Part shown: positions 30,832-40,914 of the stretch, one piece after another
How positions within the stretch are numbered: position 1 is the stretch's first letter
Layout: each line of letters starts with the position of its first letter
DNA from: Amphiduros pacificus
Taxonomy: Eukaryota; Annelida; Polychaeta; Phyllodocida; Hesionidae
NCBI GenBank assembly: GCA_949316495.1
Contig: OX439004.1
Coordinates: 29,170,904 to 29,234,903, forward strand
Direction: 5' to 3'
Length of the DNA: 64,000 nucleotides
Position numbers and translations under genes: made by a program
Notes under the pieces: generated by a model
Databases searched by the model: none
Told to the model about the DNA's origin: nothing
Seen by the model: the letters and a program-made list of their open reading frames with translations, nothing else

Positions 30832-32982
30832 CTGGAACATAAAAAACAAGTCCACTTTAAAACTCTAAAAGAAACTTACTTTTATGGGATTTTTCATCAG
30901 GACGATATTTTCAAATTGTGTAAATTCCATAGATATTATTATAGTTATCCCAATTCATGATTACATTTAATAGTAAAAGCTCTGTTTATTGCAATAAAAT
31001 CATTATAACTTGATCTTACAGCTGAGTGTTGGTCCTCGGCTTCACTTTTTTCCCTCATTTTTTTCTCCATCAACTTCTTGTAGTTAAGGTAAGGATTCTT
31101 AGGTGGCTGAAATAGTTAGAAAATCAAAAGGATAATTTCATGAAATCTTATAACTATTACACAAACAATAAAATAAACTCAAAAGAAATTTGTTACTTTG
31201 AAATTAATCTCAGCTGAAGTGTATTTTTATTGTAACTCATGAGATTCTACAAAAGAATCTTTACTTAAATCTTGCTTCACACAAAAGATTTTTTTTAGTA
31301 TACACCAAAATCTCATGGTTGAACATACAATTGCTCCAAGTTTGACAGCTAGCGCCACCTGGGCTTCCTCTTTCTTCTCTTTGTCAAAACCTCGGATTCC
31401 AAAGCGCTGAACTTCGTGTCGTGCACGCTTCAAGTCAAATTCTACAATTTCTGGAGGTCCTGCGTCCTTTGTTTCCTTCTTTTTGTAGTCTATCCTGGAT
31501 GATTTCCCCTTGAGATAACAAAAAATGGTTAGAATGGTCATTTTATTTGCACACCTGTTTTGGTGACCAGTTATAGTATCAGGTTATAACCATGGCTCTA
31601 TGACTCCATGTGTTCCTGCAGATGTGTTACTTAGAGGACTGTGAGAACTTATATTTGAAATTACCTTTTTTCTTTTTGCAGGGTCTTCAAAGACAATAAT
31701 TTCTGGTGGTGGTCTTTTCCTATTTTTCTTCATCATTGCGTCACTCACAACCACAGGCTGTAGCCCATTTTTCTCAGTTTCTTTTGATTTTTTATGTTTC
31801 TTTATATCCTCTTCTGTCAGCCCCAACATGGCTTTGAAGTTTTCTAAATGTTTCTGTTCACCTCTCAGTGGTTTTATTTCATCCTCTTCATCACTAAAAT
31901 CTTCAAAGCTTATATCGTTGTCATCATCTTCTGATTGCTTCTGTTTCCTTTTCTTCTTTTTCTTCTTTTTTTGTTCTCCTGCAAGTTGGATTTTTTCACT
32001 TTTGCGTCCATCCGCTCTCCTCAGTTTACTCTTCTTGATTTGCTTTGTGTCATCAATAAGACTCTCACCTTTGTAACAAAATATTATAATGTGGAATTGG
32101 ACCATTTGCATCAAATCTCTAACCTTTATACTCGCTATCCCCATTCTATATTCTTTTTATCCCTTGATCACAACCATTCCAAATTTAATTCTTTTATGTA
32201 GGAGTTAAATTATACATCGATTGTGTAAAAAAATATCATACTCTTGTGAACCTGAATGACATCATGGCACTTTTTGTGACAAGGATTACTGTGAGATCAC
32301 AACTGTAAAGGTATCGCCTTACTTTTTGCGGGGCAGGATGCAGATTGGTGTTATTTTGGTAATTGATTAGGCATAAAAAAACAGTTTGAATGTATACTTG
32401 AAACAAACTAGGCAAAAATAAACTTCCTACAAAACTCAGAAAAGCTAGCCTGCAGTTTTATTTTTTTAATGGGTAACAACACTGGGCAACAATAAAAATA
32501 AAAAGTTGCAAATACATTTTTATTTTGAGCCAAATTCGAACCTTGACTTTAAAAGTAGAAGACAGTTTAAAGGGAAACATTTTCAAATTTCCAAGTCAAA
32601 ATTACTTAGGTCTACTAGCAGCTAATTTTGACAATGGGTTAGGTGGAAACCAGAAACAATCTGTCCTTTTTCAGTCCATGGGAATTTGAGTGAAATAAAT
32701 GTTCAAATTAGCATACTGGTATTTATAAAACAGCTGTAGATCATCAGCCATATCAAAACATCAGGAGCATAGTGTCAACAAAAATAAAGTAGCTTGTTTC
32801 TGACATAATGGACCAAGAAGTAATAACTTTTTTCAATTTTATTTATAATTGTAGAATTCTGATTGTATTTTATACAATAATATCTCAATATACCATAACT
32901 ACTTACCATATTTTTCCAGCCTTTTAAGAAGTTCCTGTTGGACATCATCTTCTGACCCACCCTCACTTTCACTGGATGACAT
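30661..32982 (-). CDS. C1orf131: C1orf131-like protein (DUF4602), complete, five exons
   Basis: Coding exons on the - strand are 32907-32982, 31665-32068, 31329-31508, 31020-31106 and 30661-30831. Phases agree throughout (1, 0, 0, 0) and give about 305 aa, near the human C1orf131 length of about 293. The N-terminus is acidic (MSSSESEGGSEDDVQQELLK), the middle is Lys-rich with a poly-Lys run and an acidic patch (EDDDNDISFEDFSDEEDE), and the C-terminal half holds the family block (EIVEFDLKRARHEVQRFGIR; PPKNPYLNYKKLMEKKM; MQMLSSQEISAIKKSKVRR). Human C1orf131 is a nucleolar part of the small-subunit processome; the same role is inferred. The ATG follows tttgcag directly, which suggests a 5' UTR intron. 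Confidence 0.88.
31020..31106 (-). CDS. C1orf131: C1orf131-like exon 4
   Basis: 87 nt, phase 0 to 0, between ctatttcag and GCT|gtaaga. Encodes PPKNPYLNYKKLMEKKMREK and SEAEDQHSA. The junction reads LGAI-PPKNPYLNYK as in the family. Confidence 0.88.
31329..31508 (-). CDS. C1orf131: C1orf131-like exon 3 (core motif)
   Basis: 180 nt, phase 0 to 0, ending at ATT|gtatgt. It carries AGPPEIVEFDLKRARHEVQR and FGIRGFDKEKKEEAQVALAV, the most conserved stretch of the family. Confidence 0.88.
31665..32068 (-). CDS. C1orf131: C1orf131-like exon 2 (Lys-rich)
   Basis: 404 nt after acaaag, ending in phase 0 at AAG|gtaatt. It holds a basic tract, the acidic patch ISFEDFSDEEDEIKPLRGEQ and LENFKAMLGLTEEDIKKHKK. 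Confidence 0.88.
32069..32906. other. C1orf131-like intron 1
   Basis: AT-rich intron of 838 bases with nothing recognised. Confidence 0.5.
32907..32982 (-). CDS. C1orf131: C1orf131-like first coding exon
   Basis: ATG at 32980-32982; encodes MSSSESEGGSEDDVQQELLK and RLEKY, ending in phase 1 at G|gtaagt. The bases before the ATG (aatttgcag) look like an acceptor, so an untranslated exon probably lies upstream. Confidence 0.85.
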
Positions 32983-33114
32983 CTGCAAATTAAATTGATG
33001 AGTATCACAGTGTGTACTGTATATCTCATTGTAACAGAATTAGTGTGAATATGTCATTCTTTCAGTTGCATTTGGGGCAAATATATATTAGCAAGGGAGG
33101 AAGACAATATTTAT

Positions 33115-33642
33115 ATAGAATATGTCAGGATGCCAACCCAAACTTAGATGTCAGGTTGTAAACCTGGACTGAGATTTAAGGATGTCAACCCAAACTCAGA
33201 TGTCAGGATGTCAACCCAGACTGAAATGTAGGATGTCAACCCAGACTGAAATGTAGGATGTCAACCCAGACTGAAATGTAGGATATCAACCCAAACTGAA
33301 ATGTAGGATGTCAACCCAGACTGAAATGTAGGATATCAACCCAAACTGAAATGTAGGATGTCAACCCAGACTGAAATGTATGATGTCAACCCAGACTGAT
33401 ATGTAGGATGTCAACCCAGACTGAAATGTAGGATGTCAACCCAAACTGAAATGTAGGATGTCAACCCAGACTGATATGTAGGATGTCAACCCAGACTGAA
33501 ATGTAGGATATCAAACCAAACTTAAATGTAGGATGTCAACCCAGACTGAAATGTAGGATGTCAACCCAAACTGAAATGTAGGATGTCAACCCAGACTGAA
33601 ATGTAGGATGTCAACCCAAACTGAAATGTAGGATGTCAACCC
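33115..33642. repeat. 25-bp minisatellite, left block
   Basis: Unit 'gatgtcaacccagactgaaatgtag', about 20 copies, with cagactg/caaactg and gatgtc/gatatc variants in alternation. The array breaks at 33642 and resumes at 34420 after a 777-bp insertion. Confidence 0.95.
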
Positions 33643-34419
33643 ATAGCTCGAGAATCTCTAGCAGTGAATTTGCCTTTTGTTTATTTTGGGCCCGGCGGCC
33701 ATTTCACAGCTAGAGAGAGTTCATCAAATTTAATCTGCCCTAGCGCAGCCCACTGAGCTGCGCGTGGTAAAAACACACTGCAGGTGTTGTAATTGTGTAC
33801 TCACTGATTACTTGGCTTGGTTGTTTGCAAAGTATAATCTGTTTTCTTCAATATCCAGTTGTAAAACGATCATTTTATTCTGTTTTAAGTCAGTTAACAC
33901 ACTTTTAAATGGACAAGAATTTTAGCTTCCTCTGAATTGAAATGGCCGCCAATGTTAAGACTGGTTAAGACCACGTGACTACATTTCACCCTCCACTTCT
34001 GTTTGTTGTGGGAAGTGATTTTTTCACTGTCTCAAGAGTGTTTTCATCAGGTGATGTTTCTTGGCATTTTCACCATTACAAACATTTGGAGATTTCTTGT
34101 GATCAAATTAAAATTTTGTCCTTAATTTATTAGGAATATACAACTTTAAAAGTTGAACTGACCAAGCGGTCATATTCAAATATAGGTAAGGAAAATTTAT
34201 GTTGAGGTGTCAATAAATGTTCCTCCAAGATTATTATGCAAACAGTGAATTTCCATGAAGAAGGCAGGAGAATTTAAAAACCATATTTTTTTACTGAAGT
34301 ACTCCACGACCTAAAAACTGCCCCTAAGCTGCTCAAAAATGTTTAAAATGCAAATAGAATATAGCAGAAAATATCCTTAGGAAAGGGCTAGTTATTTAGG
34401 GAGTGGATGCCATGACTAG
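33643..34419. mobile_element. 777-bp insertion inside the 25-bp array
   Basis: Sequence unlike the repeat separates two parts of one array. TCAACCC lies at both edges (33636-33642 and 34420-34426) and could be a 7-bp target duplication or the repeat itself. The ends (atagctcgag and catgactag) are not inverted repeats. It holds GC-rich patches (gggcccggcggccat, aatggccgcc) and no coding. It could be a transposon of unknown class, or the original promoter region with the array grown on both sides. Confidence 0.5.
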
Positions 34420-34532
34420 TCAACCCAAACTGAAATGTAGGATGTCAACCCAGACTGAAATGTAGGATGTCAACCCAGACTGAAATGTAGGATGTCAACC
34501 CAGACTGATATGTAGGATGTCAACCCAGACTG
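34420..34532. repeat. 25-bp minisatellite, right block
   Basis: About 4.5 units identical to those at 33115-33642. Confidence 0.95.
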
Positions 34533-35421
34533 AGACGTCATCCCAGAGATGGCAGGATAGCAATCCCACCGAGAGGCAATCCAGACAGATGTCGATGGAA
34601 ATTTAGAACAGTCAGCAAGTCTGCAGCCCTCCACTGGCTCCAGATATCGCTCACTCCAGACATGTGGATTTCTCTTTCATTCTTAAAGAGTCCACAGAAA
34701 ATTAAGCATTATCAAACCTAGAGACGTTTCAAATCTATGCTATGGAATGAAATTGTCCTATATTCATTTACTTTATGTCGAAAGTTTGCCAAAAACACAT
34801 CTTCAACAAACCTCGTGTGTTTACGTTTTGACAGCTCCACCTTGTGGCTACCACATACCTCATTGCAGATGCTAAACGGTACTGTCAGAGACATTTTATA
34901 CATTTCAAATATCTCTTGTACTATGAAATATCTGGAGAAAATAATATCAACTAAATAGAAAATATAGTTATCAAAATAATAACTTTATATTTGCTGTACA
35001 TTTAAAACCCCGAGACAAATCATTTTATCTTTTTCATGAATTTATTTTGGCAATTCCAATCTCGATTGTCAAGGAGACAACAAATCCATGAGCTGAGCTT
35101 GACATGTGTTTAGTTTATTCCTAGTTTTCTCACTGTCTTTACCGTTCATGATGGTAATGCATAATATATAAGATTGAACCAGTATTAAGGTAAATTATTT
35201 TGATATTAGATATGGGATCAGAAAATACTAAAATGAATGACAGGACTGTGAAAAGTTAAATGAGCGATAATATATGATTTTTGAATGTATAAAATACACT
35301 TGAGTAGATCAAGAACAGGATTAGAAGTTTCATGTGCTCCAAAAGACACTGGCCATCAAGACAAAAAAAACAACTTCAGTTTCAACAGTTTCCTTAACAT
35401 TCATGTTCATTTGTCTACCAC
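34533..35421. other. Intergenic between two arrays
   Basis: No gene seen. A CTCF-like word (reverse of GCCACAAGGTGGAG) is at 34833-34847. 61- to 82-codon open frames here are unsupported. Confidence 0.45.
34833..34847 (-). promoter_or_regulatory. CTCF-like motif
   Basis: The - strand reads GCCACAAGGTGGAG, near the CTCF core. It lies between the divergent C1orf131-like and TRUB2-like genes. Match by eye only. Confidence 0.2.
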
Positions 35422-36315
35422 TGACACTGTATCAGACTGCACTATTCTCAAGATGCTGGTCACCATACTACTAGCTAACTCAGTGACACTGTATCAGACT
35501 GCACTATTCTCAAGATGCTTGTCACCATACTAGCTAACTCAGTGACACTGTATCAGACTGCACTATTCTCAAGATGCTGGTCACCATACTAGCTAACTCA
35601 GTGACACTGTATCAGACTGCACTATTCTCAAGATGCTGGTCACCATACTAGCTAACTCAGTGACACTGTATCAGACTGCACTATTCTCAAGATGCTGGTC
35701 ACCATACTAGCTAACTCAGTGACACTGTATCAGACTGCACTATTCTCAAGATGCTTGTCACCATACTAGCTAACTCAGTGACACTGTATCAGACTGCACT
35801 ATTCTCAAGATGCTTGTCACCATACTAGCTAACTCAGTGACACTGTATCAGACTGCACTATTCTCAAGATGCTTGTCACCATACTAGCTAACTCAGTGAC
35901 ACTGTATCAGACTGCACTATTCTCAAGATGCTTGTCACCATACTAGCTAACTCAGTGACACTGTATCAGACTGCACTATTCTCAAGATGCTTGTCACCAT
36001 ACTAGCTAACTCAGTGACACTGTATCAGACTGCACTATTCTCAAGATGCTGGTCACCGTACTAGCTAACTCAGTGACACTGTATCAGACTGCACTATTCT
36101 CAAGATGCTTGTCACCATACTAGCTAACTCAGTGACACTGTATCAGACTGCACTATTCTCAAGATGCTGGTCACCATACTAGCTAACTCAGTGACACTGT
36201 ATCAGACTGCACTATTCTCAAGATGCTGGTCACCATACTAGCTAACTCAGTGACACTGTATCAGACTGCACTATTCTCAAGATGCTTGTCACCATACTAT
36301 TACTAGCTAACTCAG
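35422..36315. repeat. 59-bp minisatellite, about 15 nearly identical copies
   Basis: Unit 'tgacactgtatcagactgca' + 'ctattctcaagatgctggtc' + 'accatactagctaactcag'. Copies differ almost only at one G/T site (gctGgtc or gctTgtc). The first and last units have 3 and 6 extra bases in 'actactag'. High uniformity suggests recent expansion or gene conversion. It ends 242 bases before the TRUB2-like ATG. Confidence 0.97.
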
Positions 36316-36557
36316 TTGAGAAAAAATACTTTCTCTATGTTTTAACACAAGTAGACATGATCTCCTGTCATAGCTGCCATTCTAGACCAAGGTGTTCCAT
36401 ACTTGCAAAGATAAAATAATAATAATAAGAAATAAATAGACATGTTAAAGCCAGCTTTTATTGCATACAACAAGTAAATTGAGAAAATCTTGGCCAGAAA
36501 ACATACTAATTTTGTACATTTTGAAATAATCTTTATATCCAGCAGAGAAGTAGCAAG

Positions 36558-36675
36558 ATGTCGAGGTATGCCCCAGATCTGTTCCGGAGCCTAAATGGTG
36601 TGTTCTGTATCTACAAACCTCAAGGAATGTCATTACCACGTCTTCTGAATGCAATGAAACTCAACCTTTCCAATG
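36558..36675 (+). CDS. TRUB2: TRUB2-like exon 1
   Basis: ATG at 36558; encodes MSRYAPDLFRSLNGVFCIYK and PQGMSLPRLLNAMKLNLSN, ending in phase 1 at G|gtgagc. KP.G is the TruB motif I. The bases tttatatccag about 15 before the ATG could be a 5' UTR acceptor. Confidence 0.92.
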
Positions 36676-39600
36676 GTGAGCATTCCGGCAAGCATTTTAT
36701 TATTAGTTTAAACATATTCATTTGCCATAATTGGGGAACAGCTTACACTACATGTATATACAAATATAGTATCTTATTATTAACTATTGGGCCAGCAAAA
36801 AATGATAACAAAATATAATTTGGCCTGACAGACAGATTTACTTCTTTTTTTCAATTCAAGACAGGTTTGAAGGGCTTTTTGTATTTGGTGCTTGATGTGC
36901 ATGCCACTGGGTGCGTTCAAGTGGTCTGTTAGAGTGTGATGTCTCACAAGGACATTGCATGAAAGGCATCAGTGGCAGGTCCAGGGTTTTACATTTGTCA
37001 AAATGGGGTTCTTACCAGTCTCTTTTCCTACTCTTGTTTATACTTTTCTTGTATATTTGTGTTCAAAAATCTTATAGAAAATCAGAAAATAGACCAAACA
37101 ATATAAATGTGAAATTAGTTTAATTGAACACCCACTTCAACATCCATTTCTGAACCTGCCAATATACCCAAACTGATTCCTACCAACATCAATGAAGTGT
37201 CATTTTTAAAACTTTTAAATAATAAGGTTTTGATTTAAATCCAGGTTTGATGCTATCTGGTACTTACATGCAAACATTCCTCTTCAAACTCTTTGATCCC
37301 AAAAGCTCCACAAAAATATGAGGTATCAGACATTTCTCTGAATGACACAACACGCATCAATGAGAATCACGTGCCGAATACAACAAGCCGTATTGAAGCA
37401 TTTAAGCGTACAACTGAACAGTACAGGTTATTTTTGTCACATGCTATTTATTATTCTTGTGCCCAGCAACCATATACAATATATAAAATTTCCTGTCTCT
37501 GGAATATAAGATAGCTGCTTATTTTCCCTAACTTATGGTCTTATCTTCTCATAACTGTTTTTAAATATCAAGTTTGATCATATATTATTTCCACAAATTT
37601 ACTGTAAATTATATTGACATATGTATGAATTATAACAAATAGTATCTTATTTCAGAATTAAATGCTTGTGAACTGAGACCGCCAAGAAAGATTATTCATT
37701 ACAGCGATGAAAGAACAGAGCACAATCTGCCAGTAATAACAACTGTCCCAGACCTGGCAGATCACCCTCTAGGTAATTTATTATCATAAAATACCTGGCA
37801 ATTCACCCTTTTGTTTGGAATAATAACATGAAATAGACAAATTTGAGGATTGCTCATGAACATCATCATTATGTAATTGTACACAACCCAGCATATATAC
37901 CCTGAGTATGTATGATATCTCATTCACTTATTTTACCTGAAGGTTTACTATCATGCTGAAACTAGGAATGTATCATAATGGTAATAATCATACTGAAACC
38001 AGAAATGTATTATGATGATGGTAATTATCATACTGAAACTAAGAGTGCATTATAATGGTGATAATTTTCTTGTTGCAGTGGTAGGACCGCGTTACATTCC
38101 GGATGACTTCATCCTGGACTCAGCTCACAGCCTCAGCTCGTTCTCATCTGGTGTCACATGTAGGTGCTCTATTCTATTTTGAACTATGTCTCCATAAATG
38201 AAAGAATAAGATCTGGAACACTTTCAATAAATGAAATAAAAAAATATCTTTACAATTTAGAATCCTGTTCCTAAGAATCACATATATCCCTTTTGGGTCA
38301 GGTCGATAGGGGCTGGGTAGGGTGTTCCATAATAACGCTTTATTTGAGTACAAACTATCAAAGTGAACCATAGTTGATCCTTGGCCCAAATAACTCACAG
38401 AATTTTTTTTGGATTTTTTTTTACCTTGGGATCCTGAGACTTCTCTTTTGTAAAGAGGAAATTGAAAGCCTTTATATATTTATTGTTTATTACAGTGATG
38501 GGGATTGGATATCAGAGAAGAATGCTTTTCCACATCAGGAATATGCAGTTAATAAGAGTAGGTTAACACATACAAACATATATATAAATAAATATAACAT
38601 AGAAATTTATATTGTATATTTAACACATATCTGAGACACCAATCAAAATATGTGCATGTTTAACTTCACAAGTTGTCCTTTATGCTGTTGTGCATAATTC
38701 ACAGGTTTATCACATTAGTGGGGAACTGGGCACTGCTACACTTGATTTCTCCTCAGAAGGCAAACTTATGCAGAGAACCACCTACCGTGAGTGCTGCCAA
38801 ACATTGAAACCTTTTGAAGATTTAACATTTTTCTCCTACTACAGTTTGATATTGTTTATACTGATGGTATGCCCTCACAAATTGCAAGACAAATATTGCT
38901 GTCCCTTTTCACAATGCTCATTTGTATAACATGTGTATAAGAGTTTATGCATATTGATATAAACATGAGTATAGACAGTTTTAGTCAATTGAGGTCAAAA
39001 GAGATTCTCCTCATTCATATTTTGTTCATAATGTTGGATTGCTTGTTGTGTTTCAGATCATGTCACACAGGCCAAGATAGACAAGACAATAGCAGCCGTG
39101 CAGGCCGGCCACCAGAAACATATGTACCTGTCAGTATTCAATCCACAACTTCTAATAATTTATGTGTAATCTAAAGTTTTAATTCAGGTACCTTATAAAG
39201 AGATATGTGACCTCACAAAGATCAAATTCTATCAATAATGCTAGATAACTGCCAATCAAAGTAGAAACAAGTCTATGATCCTTATTTCAAAAGTTGACAC
39301 TCAATAAACCTGTAGTTTTACAAGATAAAAGACAAATTATTGGACAAAGAATTTTCTGTATTGTCAAATGATATAGCTTCTCATATCTGAGTAAATATTA
39401 ACAGGCCTGGGTGAACTTAATTTCATCTTAGATTTAACATGATGCTTATTCTGTCATGTGACTTAAGTAAAGATTATATCTCAGAATCATGAAATCTGTC
39501 ATTTTCACCTTTACTTTGAAAATATAAATCGTGTTAACAAAAGATATGATTGCACTTAAATTTAAAACTGCATTTCTATGAAAATTTTCTAAAATAAATA

Positions 39601-40323
39601 TTTGGAGAAATATCATTTATTAGATCTTTGTCAATGCAATCATGTTTGGTGTGTTGTACAGGGCTGCTGGTGTAGACTTGCAGAGCCAGGAAGCCTATGA
39701 TCTGGCAGTGAAAGGCCTTGTCAGACCTAAGGACGTCAAAGCTGGCACTGTCATTTACAACATGAAATGCATTCACTTCAAACCACCACATTTTACACTT
39801 GGTAAATATCTACAACTTAGGGTTCTTGCAATATTCTTTCTTGAAAGTCTAGCAAATACCTCCATGTGATTAAATTGAGATTTTTTTTCAACAAGTTATT
39901 CAGATTTTAGCATTTATTTTTTTAATTTGAAGGCAAATTAATAGTCAAAGGAATGAAAAATTGGCAGCTAAATATTTATTAAAAATTATTAGTTAAATAT
40001 TTTAAAATACTTATGATCATCATTAACTCCATTTTTCTTTTTCAGAAGTACATGCCATAAATGAGACATCAGCCTATATGATGAAACTGATTCATGAGCT
40101 GGGACTTGAGATGAAGACAACTGCCATGTGTACTCAGTTGCGACGGATCCGATATGGACATTTTGCTTTAAGTCATTCACTGCTGCGGAAACACTGGGAT
40201 GCTCAATCCATTATTGACAATATAGAGGCATGTAACAGGATACTGTCTGGAAGAGAATTAAGGCATTCCCATCTCATAGAATCTGTGGAAACAGCATCTC
40301 TGACACCTGCCCTGCCAGCTTGA
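36558..40323 (+). CDS. TRUB2: TRUB2-like mitochondrial pseudouridine synthase, complete, eight exons
   Basis: Exons 36558-36675, 37656-37772, 38079-38159, 38496-38557, 38705-38786, 39057-39129, 39662-39801 and 40046-40323 join with agreeing phases (1,1,1,0,1,2,1) to a 316-aa product ending in TGA; human TRUB2 is 331 aa. Recognised blocks: LNGVFCIYKPQGMSLPRLLN, SAHSLSSFSSGVTLMGIGYQ, YHISGELGTATLDFSSEGKL, HHVTQAKIDKTIAAVQAGHQ, EAYDLAVKGLVRPKD, ETSAYMMKLIHELGLEMKTT, AMCTQLRRIRYGHFAL. TRUB2 belongs to the TruB family and in humans acts in mitochondrial RNA granules, on mRNA and 16S rRNA; the same place is inferred. The catalytic motif HRLDxxASGV is read HSLSSFSSGV, so residue 98 is Ser instead of the catalytic Asp. 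The start has a good KPQG spacing and no upstream in-frame alternative. Confidence 0.93.
36676..37655. other. TRUB2-like intron 1
   Basis: 980-base intron holding the degenerate element at 36970-37162 and no supported exon. The open frame at 37293-37514 is unsupported. Confidence 0.5.
36970..37162. mobile_element. Degenerate MITE, CAGTGGCAGGTCC ends
   Basis: The left end CAGTGGCAGGTCCAGGG and the right end (reverse TTGGCAGGTTCAG) form weak inverted ends around about 190 bases in TRUB2-like intron 1. CAGTGGCRGATCC ends are common in hAT-like elements. Strongly decayed. Confidence 0.4.
37656..37772 (+). CDS. TRUB2: TRUB2-like exon 2
   Basis: After ttatttcag; encodes ELNACELRPPRKIIHYSDER and TEHNLPVITTVPDLADHPL; ends phase 1 at G|gtaatt. 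Confidence 0.9.
38079..38159 (+). CDS. TRUB2: TRUB2-like exon 3 (catalytic-loop exon)
   Basis: After cttgttgcag; encodes VVGPRYIPDDFILDSAHSLS and SFSSGVT; ends phase 1 at T|gtaggt. Codon 98, the expected catalytic Asp, is AGC (Ser) at 38135-38137. Confidence 0.92.
38496..38557 (+). CDS. TRUB2: TRUB2-like exon 4
   Basis: 62 nt after ttattacag; encodes LMGIGYQRRMLFHIRNMQLI R, matching 'VLGVGHGCRLLTDMYNAHLT'. Phase 0 at AGA|gtaggt. Confidence 0.88.
38705..38786 (+). CDS. TRUB2: TRUB2-like exon 5
   Basis: After ttcacag; encodes VYHISGELGTATLDFSSEGK and LMQRTTY, aligned to 'YTVRGLLGKATDDFREDGRL'. Phase 1 at C|gtgagt. Confidence 0.92.
39057..39129 (+). CDS. TRUB2: TRUB2-like exon 6
   Basis: After gtgtttcag; encodes HHVTQAKIDKTIAAVQAGHQ and KHMY; ends phase 2 at CT|gtcagt. 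Confidence 0.92.
39130..39661. other. TRUB2-like intron 6
   Basis: AT-rich intron of 532 bases with nothing recognised. Confidence 0.5.
39662..39801 (+). CDS. TRUB2: TRUB2-like exon 7
   Basis: After gttgtacag; encodes AAGVDLQSQEAYDLAVKGLV, RPKDVKAGTVIYNMKCIHFK and PPHFTL; ends phase 1 at G|gtaaat. Confidence 0.92.
40046..40323 (+). CDS. TRUB2: TRUB2-like exon 8
   Basis: After tctttttcag; encodes EVHAINETSAYMMKLIHELG, LEMKTTAMCTQLRRIRYGHF and ends SVETASLTPALPA before TGA at 40321-40323. Confidence 0.93.
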
Positions 40324-40908
40324 AGACCTCTCATGATTTGTATTGTGGACCTCTCATGATGTTTTTGTACCGGAGACATTTAATTATTATATTTTACTAT
40401 TCAATTTTCATGGCCAAAAAGATCACTGAAGATCTTCATGAGATTTGTCTACATTTGTATATTTTCTTTTTTGTTGCATAAGAATGAATTATCTGCATTC
40501 ATCATACTAAAGTTATGACAGTCAGTATTTTCAATGTCTATTGAGCTGATATTTAATGTTTTATCTGAATTTTTAAAATATGCACTTTAGAATTCATAAT
40601 GTCAACTCAATACATTGTTAAATCGTTTATTTACATCTTTACTCAGAAAAAAACCCAATAGGAATCAAGAAAAGGATGCAAAATAGCTGCCGCAATAGTT
40701 TCAACATGTTCATAGATAAGATCTGATTGGTCAAGGAAAGAGCGTGATAATAATTGAGTTACTCTATACAATTATCATTAAAATTTTGTTAATAGCAATG
40801 CTTTTAATGAAGAATGATAACTTGCTTGTTATGGTTCCCAGCCTTCAAAAAATGTCATATCAAGATACTGAAAATTGCAGGTTCATGTTTCCTGATATAC
40901 AGAATATC

Positions 40909-40914
40909 AATAAA
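40909..40914 (+). terminator. Candidate poly(A) signal, TRUB2-like gene
   Basis: AATAAA 586 bases after the stop, the first clear hexamer on the + strand. Confidence 0.4.
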
